Below, in pieces: positions 17,301 through 23,666 of a DNA stretch of 28,222 bases (position 1 is its first letter; each line of letters opens with the position of its first letter). The notes beneath the pieces are model-generated. The model had not been told where the DNA came from and did not search any database. It saw only the letters and a list, made by a program, of their open reading frames with translations. The position numbers and the translations under genes were made by a program. Origin of the DNA: CAZCGA01 sp964498075 (GTDB lineage: Bacteria > Desulfobacterota > Binatia > HRBIN30); the NCBI GenBank assembly GCA_964498075.1, contig CAZCGA010000086.1, positions 1-28,222 of the forward strand, written 5' to 3'.

Positions 17301-17719
17301 GGCACGCCGAAGAAGCACACCAGCCCGTCGCCAAGGAATTTGTCCACGTGGCCGCCGAAGCGCCGTACCGCGGCGGCAGCAGCCTGCTGATAGTCCTTCG
17401 ACATCCGGTGCCAGTCTTCGGGGTCGAGCTGTGCGGCGATCTCGGTTGAGCCGACGAGGTCACAGAAGAGGACCGTGAGCTGGCGGCGCTCGCCGTCAGT
17501 GTGGGTGTCAGTGTGAGTGTCGGCGTCGAAAAGATCTGACCTACGCGCGCTCACACTCGCACTGACACTATCCAAAGCAGCGCCGCAGCCGCTGCAGAAG
17601 CGGGCATCAGACGCGTTTCGCCGCTCGCAGCCGGGACAGACGCGCTCGAGCGGCGCGCCACACCCGTTGCAGAAGCGGGCTTCGGAAGGATTCTCGCGTT
17701 CACACGCAACGCAGTGCAT
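14339..17719 (-). CDS. Double zinc ribbon - class III nucleotide cyclase - AAA ATPase - TPR signalling protein
   Basis: This 1126-residue multidomain regulator has, in order: two zinc ribbons (Cys 3/6/17/20 and 28/31/42/45); a Ser/Ala and Asp/Thr-rich linker; a class III adenylate/guanylate cyclase domain at about 78-288; an AAA/STAND-type ATPase with Walker A GEAGIGKSR near 336-344 and Walker B LVLVFEDLHYVD; then an all-helical TPR region to the end. The cyclase metal residues are present (Asp 87 in FCDLVGS, Asp 131 in KFLGDGLVCFFG). A 42-residue insertion of repeat origin splits the cyclase domain. The probable product is cyclic AMP or GMP, with the TPR and ATPase as sensor. It starts 32 bases after an amidohydrolase and overlaps the AlkZ-related gene. 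Confidence 0.9.
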   Translation of the reverse strand: MHCVACERENPSEARFCNGCGAPLERVCPGCERRNASDARFCSGCGAALDSVSASVSARRSDLFDADTHTDTHTDGERRQLTVLFCDLVGSTEIAAQLDPEDWHRMSKDYQQAAAAAVRRFGGHVDKFLGDGLVCFFGVPQAHEDDAERAVRAGLAIVESVRSLDTRPERTGATRDDRIRGEPLIPSSGPASGPPFDVAQDRRIEGLHVRVGMHTGTAVVAHGGGESKDVFGDTPNIAARVQAVAEPDTVVITAATHRLVSGLFVVDDLGAHILKGVREPTQLYRVLQGSGVRGRLHAAAARGLTPFVGRDDERRLLRTRWELACDGDGQVVLVTGEAGIGKSRLVQQFKEDLGATPHTWIECASSPYLANTPFHAIVDLLHQGLTVEGGAPADELLERIERGLAIARLKPAEAVPLVAPLMGLPLPERYPPLLLAPEQQRRKLMATLVAWTVGIARLQPLVLVFEDLHYVDPSTLELLGLLVEQGATEPLLLLFTARPEFRAAWPMRSHHAQVTLTRLSRRQVRELVGHVAARTALPPEMVEAVVARTDGVPLFVEEFVRLLLEGDAQSLMREIPSTLQDSLMARLDRVGPAKEVAQVAAVLGHEFSYTLLHAVAGRPEAELQAALDRLVDAELVYARGVAPEVTYLFKHMLMHDAAYASLLKSRRRELHRATAAKLVERLPELAEAQPELLAHHHTEAGDVELAMAAWQRAGERAVARSAFVEAVGHYTKALQLLGTLPDSPARFQQELQLRVGLGLPLRATKGWASTEAAEGFARARELSEQLGDTQQLLIALQFLWTSSLTRGESWAARELADQMLRVAERDGTPAMLVWPHISQGISRYFQDPKTGLEHLEQAIGLYVEEEHRGAPADPGVMALSQSAMAAGYLGLTDRARQRVRDALALAHRLGGAYNLALAWMGGCLLHGALREPHGVIEHAEPLLQLAAAHQLASFGALAAINQGWALAQQGRHDEGIAQLRRALGEYLAAGQRVGHGQYLGMLADAYLQAGAVAEARVTIEDAFPAVQEEDLHFAELLRIRGDALAADGADASQVEASYRDAIALAHRLGAKLVELRAAVSLGRLLQPTGRAAAARALLAPLYASFTEGFDTRDLVEAKALLGELGG
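17102..17227. repeat. 126-bp palindromic repeat insertion, in frame within the cyclase gene
   Basis: Two adjacent palindromic units lie inside the coding sequence. One includes CCTGTCCTGAGCAACGTCG (17116-17134) and a GGCCC/GGGCC hairpin. The other (about 17191-17235) folds GCGCCC against GGGCGC with TCCCGA/TCGAGGGA flanks. They encode residues 165-206 of the cyclase protein, between the helix ending VESVRSL and the strand LHVRVGMHTG that are normally close together. The PFDVAQDR peptide resembles translations of dispersed CCTTCGAC...CAGGAC repeats common in environmental genomes. Confidence 0.7.
17505..17568. repeat. 16-bp inverted repeat in the zinc-ribbon/cyclase linker
   Basis: GTGTCAGTGTGAGTGT at 17505-17520 is repeated inverted, with one mismatch, at 17553-17568, around a 32-base spacer. 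The left arm has internal GTGTCA repetition and encodes the ThrHis/AspThr-rich linker; the right arm encodes SVSASVSA. It looks like repeat-driven linker growth between domains. Confidence 0.75.
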
Positions 17720-17751
17720 GCGATCGACCCCGGCGCAGGCTGGTCATCCGG

Positions 17752-18861
17752 TCACCCCGGCAGCGTCAGGCCATACAGCCGCGCTGGGTTGACCGCGAAG
17801 ATTTTGTGGCGGGCGGCGGCGGATACACCGCGCATCGATTCGAGCGTCTTCGTCACCGCACCCGGATAGTGCGCATCCGGATGCGGATAGTCGGACGCCC
17901 ACACGACGCAGTCGTCGCCGACGTGCGCGACCACCGCGTCGACCATCTCCTCCTCCGGGTCCGTCGAGATCATGCACTGCCGCTTGAAGTACTCCGACGG
18001 CTTCATCCGAAGGTTCGGCAACAGCTTCCCCCAGGTCTCCCAGTGAGAGTCCATGCGTTGCAGCCAGTAAGGCAGCCACCCCGAGCCCGACTCGAGGAAC
18101 GCGACCTTCAACTGCGGGTGCCGATCGAGCACGCCCATCATGATCAGGCCGGCGCATGCCGACATCTGCTCGAAGGGATGGCAGAGGACGTGGAGCATCG
18201 CGGGGTTCTCGAAGCGCTCGCGGCCGAGCGTCGGCAGCGAGTCGGAGAGTCCCTCGTGCACGGTGACCGGGACCCCGAGCGCGGCAGCGCAGTTCCAGAA
18301 GGGTTCGTAGTCGGGGTGATGGATCGGCCGGCCGGCGTACGGGTTGGGACGGAAGAAGGCGCCGCGGAAGCCGAGCTGCTCGGTGGCGCGCGTCAGCTCG
18401 CGGATGGATTCCTCGATGTCGATCAATGGCAGCAGCGCGATGCCGATGAGCCGGTTGGGAGCGGCGCGGCAGTAATCGGCGAGCCAGTTGTTGTAGGCGC
18501 GGCAGAGCGCCACCATGAGCGGCGCGTCGGTCACCTCGGCGAGGTAGAAGCCGATCGATGGAAACAGCACGGCGACGTCAATGCCCTCGCTATCGAGATC
18601 GCGCAGCCGCGCCTGCGGATCCCAGCCGCCCGGTTGCGGCTTGTAGTGATCGAAAGTGTACTCCGGGCCGAGCGTCAGCAGCATCGCGTGCCGCATGATG
18701 ATGCGGCCGCCGACGATCTGGCACGGGTGTCCGTTCTCGTCGAGGCCGGGGTGGGGTGCCTGATCGCGGTAGCGCGGCTCCACGTACTCCGCCCACAGCG
18801 CCGGTGGCTCGATGATGTGCCCGTCCGCATCAATCACCACTGCTCGCGTCGCCTCCGTCAT
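17752..18861 (-). CDS. Amidohydrolase-2 family metal-dependent hydrolase
   Basis: The 369-residue product is a TIM-barrel amidohydrolase (PF04909-like), the group containing ACMSD-type decarboxylases and hydrolases of aromatic or xenobiotic acids. It starts with VVIDADGHIIEPPALWAEYV, the usual first-strand metal motif. It then carries VTVHEG around residue 190 for another metal His and ends with WASDYPHPDAHYPG, the Asp/His closing motif. The ATG at 18861 follows a GAGG ribosome site; an open frame 36 codons longer has no family support. The stop lies 32 bases before the cyclase-ATPase start on the same strand, so they are probably co-transcribed. The substrate is unknown. Confidence 0.9.
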   Translation of the reverse strand: MTEATRAVVIDADGHIIEPPALWAEYVEPRYRDQAPHPGLDENGHPCQIVGGRIIMRHAMLLTLGPEYTFDHYKPQPGGWDPQARLRDLDSEGIDVAVLFPSIGFYLAEVTDAPLMVALCRAYNNWLADYCRAAPNRLIGIALLPLIDIEESIRELTRATEQLGFRGAFFRPNPYAGRPIHHPDYEPFWNCAAALGVPVTVHEGLSDSLPTLGRERFENPAMLHVLCHPFEQMSACAGLIMMGVLDRHPQLKVAFLESGSGWLPYWLQRMDSHWETWGKLLPNLRMKPSEYFKRQCMISTDPEEEMVDAVVAHVGDDCVVWASDYPHPDAHYPGAVTKTLESMRGVSAAARHKIFAVNPARLYGLTLPG

Positions 18862-19145
18862 CGCCCTGACCTCGTTTTGCAATAGGTGCGGGAACCCTAT
18901 CACGGTGCCCATGGAAGCCAAAGATCCATCCGGCTTGCCAACGAGGGTGTTCGGCGCGCAGAGTTGCACTGGTACGAAAAGTGAGTTCTAGAAGAACGTG
19001 ACCGCGGCCGTCGAGGCTGGTTGGCTGGCCCTGCAGTTCGCGACTCCCGGAACGCTCGAGCGTGCGCTCCATGAGCTTGGCATTGTGTGAACCCTCAGAT
19101 CTCATGTCCGAGGTGGGCAGGCGATAAGAACCATCTCTGAACCTG
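18862..19145. other. Non-coding stretch between divergent genes
   Basis: This 284-base stretch lies between the amidohydrolase start and the GNAT pseudogene. No convincing promoter, RNA or conserved reading frame was seen. A 30-codon plus-strand frame at 18998-19090 could be a coding relic but matches nothing recognised. Confidence 0.5.
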
Positions 19146-20100
19146 ATGAGGCCAGGAGCATTCAGCTCTCGACGCGTGGACCGCTTTGAGGAGTGGCTGG
19201 GCACCCCGGTCCCCCTTGAGTCTACCCATCCACATTTCGACGTTCGTCGTGCCGTGCCGGCGGAGTTCAGCGTGATCTACGACCTGGTCGACGCCGCATT
19301 TGGCGTCAAGCGGTCGCCCGCGGTGTATGACTGGCTCTACCGCCGCAACCCATACGGCACGGCGCGCTGCTGGGTGGCGTTCGACCGGAGTAGCGGGCGG
19401 CTCTTGAGCAGCTTAGCGGGCTGGCCATGGCCGATGGCGCGCGGGACGCAAGCGCGGGAAGGACTGCTGTGGGGTGACTGGGCGACAGCCCCGGGGATGC
19501 AGCGGCAAGGGATTTCGTTGTGGGTCGAGAAGCTCCGGCGTTCGCACCCATGAGAGGCGCACCTCATCTTCGTGGGCGGTCTGAATAGGAGGTCCCGGGG
19601 CGCGGTGGTGAAGCGTGGTGATGCTTCGGACGTCATCGGTCCCGTACCCAGAGCCGTACTGTTACTCAGGGCGAAGGACTACTTAGCGCGGAGAGAATGG
19701 CCGAGTTCCCTCGCGACGGCCGCTGGGGTGGTGAGCGACGCGGTGCTGGAGGCGTGGCGACGAATTGTTCTCCACGGTCACCCCGATTTCGCCGTCGAGG
19801 AGGTGCGGCGGTTTGATTCGAGCTTTGATGACGTGACACATCGCGGCATGGCGTGGCACGGGTTCTGGAGTCCGCATGACGCGGACTTCTTGAATTGGCG
19901 CCGCGACGGCGCGCGATGCGGGGCGCGCAGCCCTGCTCTTCTCGGCACCGCCGCGATGGCGTCATTGGCGCTTTTTCCGCTCCGTAGGGTTCTTTCCAAC
20001 ATCATCCCAGATGTTTCTCTGGATGGGCGGGCCGGACCCTGCGGCGGTCAGAGAGCTCGACATGTGGCAACGGGTCCCGGGCGACATGGACAACCTCTAG
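19146..20100 (+). pseudogene. Decayed GNAT-family acetyltransferase
   Basis: The first 135 codons look like the N-terminal half of a GNAT protein: FDVRRAVPAEFSVIYDLVDAAFG, YDWLYRRNPYG, then GDWATAPGMQRQG. An in-frame TGA at 19551-19553 stops it. Reading through in the same frame gives family-like sequence again (VGPVPRAVLLLRAKDYLARREW-type, then EEVRRFDSSFDD and DADFLNWRR). Just after 19890 that frame loses sense. A different frame then gives a plausible C-terminus (FFRSVGFFP, then MFLWMGGPDPAAVRELDMWQ) ending at the TAG near 20100. The junction looks like a deletion plus frameshift, since the middle of the second GNAT-like half is missing. At least two independent lesions make a sequencing error unlikely. 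Family assignment is by eye. Confidence 0.7.
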
Positions 20101-20157
20101 TCGCTAGCCTTGGCGGGTTAGGGGCGTTCTGGCATAGACGGAGAAGGAGGTGCTTCC

Positions 20158-20541
20158 ATGGCGACACAGCTCGACCACATGATCCTGCGCGTAAACGACC
20201 GGGCGAAGAGCATTGAGTTCTACACCGGGATCTTGGGCTTGAAGTACGAGGGCGAACGCGAACCCTTTTCGGTGATCCGGGTTGCGCCTGAGCTCACGCT
20301 GCAGATTGCTCCGTGGGGCACGCAGGGAGGTGAGCACTTCGCCTTCGCGATGTCGCGCGCCGAGTTCGATGACGTTTTCCGCCGAGTTCGCGATGCAGGT
20401 CTCGAATACGGCGACTCGTCTCAGTCGGTGGGGAACATGCGCGGGCCGGGCGACGAGGCCGGGGCCCGCGGGCCGGGAAAGGCCCTCTACTTCTTCGATC
20501 CCAACAGGCACCTGATCGAGATCAGGCACTACGAAATCTAA
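20158..20541 (+). CDS. VOC-fold (glyoxalase/bleomycin-resistance) protein
   Basis: A 127-residue single-module VOC protein. It has the two babbab halves: LDHMILRVNDRAKSIEFYTGILGLKYEGE with His 7 as the first metal ligand, and the second half ending ALYFFDPNRHLIEIRHYE with the usual Glu ligand. Members isomerise or cleave small molecules with a divalent metal, or bind antibiotics; substrate cannot be inferred here. An AAGGAGG ribosome site lies 7-8 bases before the ATG, so this is clearly an expressed gene despite standing between a pseudogene and a truncated gene. Confidence 0.9.
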   Translation: MATQLDHMILRVNDRAKSIEFYTGILGLKYEGEREPFSVIRVAPELTLQIAPWGTQGGEHFAFAMSRAEFDDVFRRVRDAGLEYGDSSQSVGNMRGPGDEAGARGPGKALYFFDPNRHLIEIRHYEI

Positions 20542-20605
20542 CAGTGGGCTGAGCACCACCGTCGCAGTCCTCTCACGGTAAACGGCGGGAGGCGGGAAGA
20601 GTGAG

Positions 20606-20950
20606 ATGAGGCGAGACCAGGGAGCGATGATGGTCATCGCGCGGATCAAACCGGCAGAGGTGAACACCCTGAGCGAGGTCCTGGCGCAGATCGATGCCGA
20701 CGTCGAGAACAACCCACTGGTTCCCTTCATGCGCATGCCGAGCCTCCACTTCGCTCGCTTCGCGATCCTCGATGCCGCGACGGACATACACGGCAACCCG
20801 ATCCCGCCGAGCCTCGCGTTCTCGACCGACTTTGATCTTCCCCTCGATCGAACGCGCTGCGAGCACGGGTACGATCAACTCCTTCAGCCGAGCAGCCGGC
20901 TTGATTGTTGGGCGGTGGTCGGCGTAGGGTTCATCCACCGCGACACATGA
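20606..20950 (+). CDS. Unknown protein, probably a truncated N-terminal fragment
   Basis: This 114-residue frame starts with a well-ordered segment: MMVIARIKPAEVNTLSEVL, then PSLHFARFAILDA, then IPPSLAFSTDFD. That pattern resembles the beginning of a longer uncharacterised protein family (ferredoxin-like alpha-beta strand order). After DFDLPLD at about residue 79 the sequence becomes irregular and ends within 35 codons, with no continuation in the other frames. It is therefore probably a deletion relic rather than a whole gene. A GGGAGG ribosome site precedes the ATG; a second pair of ATGs lies 21-24 bases in. Its stop overlaps the methyltransferase start as ATGA. Function not recognised. Confidence 0.5.
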   Translation: MRRDQGAMMVIARIKPAEVNTLSEVLAQIDADVENNPLVPFMRMPSLHFARFAILDAATDIHGNPIPPSLAFSTDFDLPLDRTRCEHGYDQLLQPSSRLDCWAVVGVGFIHRDT

Positions 20951-21780
20951 CTGAACAGGAACAGCTCCTCCGCCGTGCCGCGCCTCTCCTCCGCTTGCCG
21001 TCATCGCCCGACCAGACTCCTGAGACAATCGCCGGCGGAGCTGGTTTGCGGTGCGCCGCTACCGGCGCCGAGTTTCCCTACCGCGACGGGATTCTGCAGC
21101 TGCTCCGTGAGGACAGCCCGAGAACCATCAGCCAACGATCCCTCGATACGGCGTTCACCGCTTGGTTCTACGACCGAACCCGCGAATCCCTCCTGAAACT
21201 TGCTGGCCTGCCCGACTTCAAGACCGAAGTGGCCACAATCCACAGCCGGCTGCAGGTCGGCCCCGGCGACGTGGTGATCGACTTGGCGTGCGGCCACGGG
21301 AACTTCACCATCGAATGGGCCCGGCTGGCCGCTGCGGAGGGCTTGGTCATCGGCCTCGACCTCTCCAGGTCCATGCTCGCACGTGCGGCCGCGCGCATCG
21401 CCAAGTCACGAATCACCAACGTCCTCTTGATTCATGGCGACGCGCACAACCTGCCGCTGGCTTCTGGATCCGTCAGGAAAGTGAACTGCTCGGGTGGCTT
21501 TCATGCGTTTCCCGATCTTCCGCGAGCCTTGCGAGAGATCGCCCGCATCAGCGCGCCGGGTGCGGTTCTCACCGCCAGCATGTTCGCCGAGAATCCCGCT
21601 CACCAGCATCCGCGTCGGCGCGAGTGGTTGAAGGCGAAGCTTGGCCTCCATTTCGTTCCGCTGCTCTGGCTCGGCGAGCAACTCGAAGCCGTCGGATATC
21701 GCGACTACGGCTGGGCGATACCCAAGGGTGGTTTTGCTCACACGTCGGCAGTCAGGCGTGGTGAACCCGGGGCGTCTTAG
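20947..21780 (+). CDS. Class I SAM-dependent methyltransferase
   Basis: From the ATG at 20947 the protein has 277 residues. The first 60 resemble a degenerate Trm112-like segment (GLRCAATGAEFPYRDGILQLL) without the two zinc CxxC pairs. The Rossmann methyltransferase core follows: motif I VIDLACGHGNF, the acidic loop VIGLDLSRSML, then motif II/III around HGDAHNLPL and GGFHAFPDLPRALREI. This is the UbiE/Methyltransf_11 type that acts on small molecules or quinones; substrate unknown. The ATG overlaps the stop of the truncated frame upstream by 4 bases, suggesting an old operon. The membrane-protein gene starts 29 bases after it. Confidence 0.88.
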   Translation: MTEQEQLLRRAAPLLRLPSSPDQTPETIAGGAGLRCAATGAEFPYRDGILQLLREDSPRTISQRSLDTAFTAWFYDRTRESLLKLAGLPDFKTEVATIHSRLQVGPGDVVIDLACGHGNFTIEWARLAAAEGLVIGLDLSRSMLARAAARIAKSRITNVLLIHGDAHNLPLASGSVRKVNCSGGFHAFPDLPRALREIARISAPGAVLTASMFAENPAHQHPRRREWLKAKLGLHFVPLLWLGEQLEAVGYRDYGWAIPKGGFAHTSAVRRGEPGAS

Positions 21781-21809
21781 AACGCACAATCGGAGATCGG
21801 GAGGAGTCA

Positions 21810-22241
21810 ATGACGAGTTGGGTGGACTTCCTGGATCGATATCGGCAGACCGCCGCACAGATCGACACCTACGTCGCTGGCCTGCCGCTGTGGGTCAACG
21901 TCTGGCGGGGCTGGATGTTCTTTATCTTCACGGCTGGCATCGTATTCGTGATCTGGAAACGCGAGGCTCGGTGGCTCGCGGTCACCATGATCGTCTCGCT
22001 CTTCGCCTACAACGTGGTAGCGACGTTCTCCGGCGTCGGCCGCTTTCCGAGCGTAGCGTTCCTCGCTCTCTGGTCGCCGCTCGCAGTTTACCTTGCCCGC
22101 CGTCGGAGTCGGATCATGTTGGCGAGCCGCTTCGATCGGGCCTACTTGTGGTGGGTCACAGCTGCCCTGGTCACCCTCACGGTGTCGCTGGCCTTCGACA
22201 CCTACAACGTCGTCTATTCGGTGGTAACGGGGATCCCGTAA
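21810..22241 (+). CDS. Small integral membrane protein, four predicted helices
   Basis: A 143-residue protein of no family I recognise. After a polar N-terminal 30 residues with an amphipathic look, hydrophobic segments occur at about 33-50 (WRGWMFFIFTAGIVFVIW), 55-75 (WLAVTMIVSLFAYNVV), 80-97 (VAFLALWSPLAVYLA) and 113-133 (WWVTAALVTLTVSLAF). Short basic loops (KREAR, RRRSR) suggest those sides face the cytoplasm. GGGAGG precedes the ATG by about 7 bases. It lies 29 bases after the methyltransferase on the same strand and may be co-transcribed with it. Confidence 0.8.
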   Translation: MTSWVDFLDRYRQTAAQIDTYVAGLPLWVNVWRGWMFFIFTAGIVFVIWKREARWLAVTMIVSLFAYNVVATFSGVGRFPSVAFLALWSPLAVYLARRRSRIMLASRFDRAYLWWVTAALVTLTVSLAFDTYNVVYSVVTGIP

Positions 22242-22287
22242 GCCGGCACGGTGGAGCTCCGTCCCTACTTCCCTCCGAAAGGCCGTC

Positions 22288-22325
22288 ATACTCAATTTGA
22301 ACACCCCCATACTCATTTTGAGTAT
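22288..22325. promoter_or_regulatory. Tandem palindromic operator-like sites, 21 bp apart
   Basis: A perfect dyad ATACTCATTTTGAGTAT (22309-22325, 7-bp arms around TTT) is preceded exactly 21 bases upstream by a second copy whose left arm is identical and whose right arm is degenerate (ATACTCAATTTGAACAC, 22288-22304). Two-turn spacing puts both on the same helix face, as expected for cooperative repressor binding. The next gene start is about 175 bases downstream and no regulator gene is adjacent. Confidence 0.55.
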
Positions 22326-22499
22326 CCCGGGGCGGCCGCGGCGCGTGCCGATCAACCCCTGATTCGTTGGACTGCTGAGCACCTCCTATCGGCACCGAGT
22401 TTGCGCCTAGGGTCCCCGACCTCGGGGGCAGTTTCACCACAGATTGAAGCACCTCGGTCGCTGCTCGGTGGCGCGAAAAGCGCGGATAGGAGGCGTGAA

Positions 22500-22739
22500 A
22501 TGGCGCGATTATTCGTATGCGATACTGGCGGATCTGTCACGGCCGACATTGAGGCGAATGGTCCGGTGCTGGGGGCAGCCTTGGACCATGAGAAGGCGGA
22601 ATCAGTGGTGCGCTGCGCGGTGCTGATGGCAGTGTCTGCGCTTGCCGAGGGCGGGGCATGGCCGACCGCAGTGCTGGAGAACATGGTGGCCTTCATGGCG
22701 GCCATGAAGGCGGAGATGGGGAGAGCGCAGCTGATGTAA
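22500..22739 (+). CDS. Small hypothetical protein
   Basis: A 79-residue frame begins at the ATG at 22500, after a perfect AGGAGG with a 6-base spacer, the best argument that it is real. The product starts MARLFVCDTGGSVTADIEANG. It continues with a mostly helical, Ala/Met-rich stretch (VVRCAVLMAVSALAEGG, then LENMVAFMAAMKAEMG). It has no signal peptide or clear membrane span. No family recognised. It stands alone between the operator-like palindromes and the convergent glutaredoxin gene. Confidence 0.6.
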   Translation: MARLFVCDTGGSVTADIEANGPVLGAALDHEKAESVVRCAVLMAVSALAEGGAWPTAVLENMVAFMAAMKAEMGRAQLM

Positions 22740-22796
22740 AGGCTGCGGCCAAGCCGGGATGTCAGGGCAGGGGTTCCCAGCAGACGCCACCGCGAG

Positions 22797-23054
22797 CTAC
22801 GCCGCGAGCAGGCGGTCCAACTCGCCGTCCTGGTCGAGCTGATACAGTTCCTCGAAGCCACCGATCGGTCTACCGTCGATGAAGATCTGCGGAACGGTCC
22901 GGCGGCCGCCGGACTCGTGAACCATCTTGGTGCGTAACGCGTCGTCTTCGCCCACGTCGATCTCTTCGAACGTCACTCCCTTGTGCCGCAACAGGGCCTT
23001 CGCGCGGACACAGTAAGGGCACATCTGCGTTGTGTACAGGATCACGTTCGCCAT
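22797..23054 (-). CDS. grxC: Glutaredoxin (GrxC type)
   Basis: An 85-residue dithiol glutaredoxin that reduces protein and glutathione mixed disulfides in the cytoplasm. The active site is CPYC (Cys 12 and 15), preceded by VILYTTQM. The cis-Pro motif TVPQIFIDG and the following GGFEELYQLD complete the thioredoxin fold and glutathione site. The ATG at 23054 fits the family length; a much longer open frame upstream has no homologous look. It is transcribed toward the small hypothetical gene and away from the epoxide-hydrolase-like gene. Confidence 0.94.
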   Translation of the reverse strand: MANVILYTTQMCPYCVRAKALLRHKGVTFEEIDVGEDDALRTKMVHESGGRRTVPQIFIDGRPIGGFEELYQLDQDGELDRLLAA

Positions 23055-23168
23055 GCGCGCCACCGTAACGAGTGGGCATTTGAGTCGCAAGACAGTCCGC
23101 CCCTGCGCGCCGGTACTTTCATGCAACCGTACGCCCGTGCTAGACGGCGCGGGGAGGAGGACACACGC

Positions 23169-23546
23169 ATGGGTGCCGACAGTGAAAGGGTCGTACGCGA
23201 TTTCTGCGCCGCGTGGCGCCGCAAGAATATCGACGAGCTGCTCGGGTTCTTTACCCCGGAAGCCGTCTATCACAACATGCCGCTCGAACCGGTGAGCGGG
23301 ATCGACGCCATCCGCGCAACGTTCAACATGTTCGTGACGCCGGCTGAGGCCGTGGAGTTTGAAATGCTCGCCATCGCCTCGTCGGACGACACCGTGTTCA
23401 CCGAGCGCATCGACCGCTTCACCATGATGGGGAAGACCGTCGCCTTGCCGGTGGCCGGCGTCTTCGAGGTGCGCCACGGCAAGATCGCCGCCTGGCGCGA
23501 TTACTTCGACATGCAAACCTGGCTCAAGCAGACCGGCGCCGCGTAA
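23169..23546 (+). CDS. Limonene-1,2-epoxide hydrolase-like protein
   Basis: The 125-residue product has the SnoaL-like cone fold of limonene-1,2-epoxide hydrolases, which open epoxides in one step with an Asp-Arg-Asp triad. All the key residues known from the Rhodococcus enzyme can be placed: Tyr 34 and Asn 36 in VYHNMPLEP, Arg 80 and Asp 82 in ERIDRF, and Asp 111 in WRDYFD. That makes an active hydrolase more likely than a generic NTF2-like protein. GGAGGA precedes the ATG at 23169. The natural substrate is unknown; terpene or fatty-acid epoxides are possible. A strong inverted repeat follows the stop. Confidence 0.88.
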   Translation: MGADSERVVRDFCAAWRRKNIDELLGFFTPEAVYHNMPLEPVSGIDAIRATFNMFVTPAEAVEFEMLAIASSDDTVFTERIDRFTMMGKTVALPVAGVFEVRHGKIAAWRDYFDMQTWLKQTGAA

Positions 23547-23577
23547 AGCGAAGCGGGAGAAAGCAACCGCCGATTCA

Positions 23578-23650
23578 CGCCGCTGGACGCCGATGGAAGA
23601 GTTTCAGCGGGCGCCCCCGATCGGCGTCCAGCGGCGGTTTCGCTTCTTTT
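23578..23650 (+). terminator. Long-stem hairpin, probable terminator
   Basis: A perfect 17-bp inverted repeat (23578-23594 with 23620-23636, core CCGCTGGACGCCGAT) surrounds a 25-base loop. It is followed by a T-rich run in TTTCGCTTCTTTTC. It starts about 30 bases after the epoxide hydrolase stop and ends just before the ribosome site of the crotonase gene, so it should end the first transcript. Confidence 0.6.
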
Positions 23651-23666
23651 CTGAACGGAGATCCCT

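Noticed and set aside
18998..19090. 30-codon plus-strand frame, possible C-terminal gene remnant
   Set aside because: Too short, preceded by an in-frame stop, and not recognised.
22360..22450. Possible attC-like or integron site
   Set aside because: The CCCCGA/TCGGGG hairpin lacks the paired R/L boxes of an attC site, and no integrase or cassette array is present.
23055..23516. Upstream extension of the glutaredoxin frame
   Set aside because: It is antisense to the epoxide-hydrolase-like gene and exceeds the family length by more than 150 residues.
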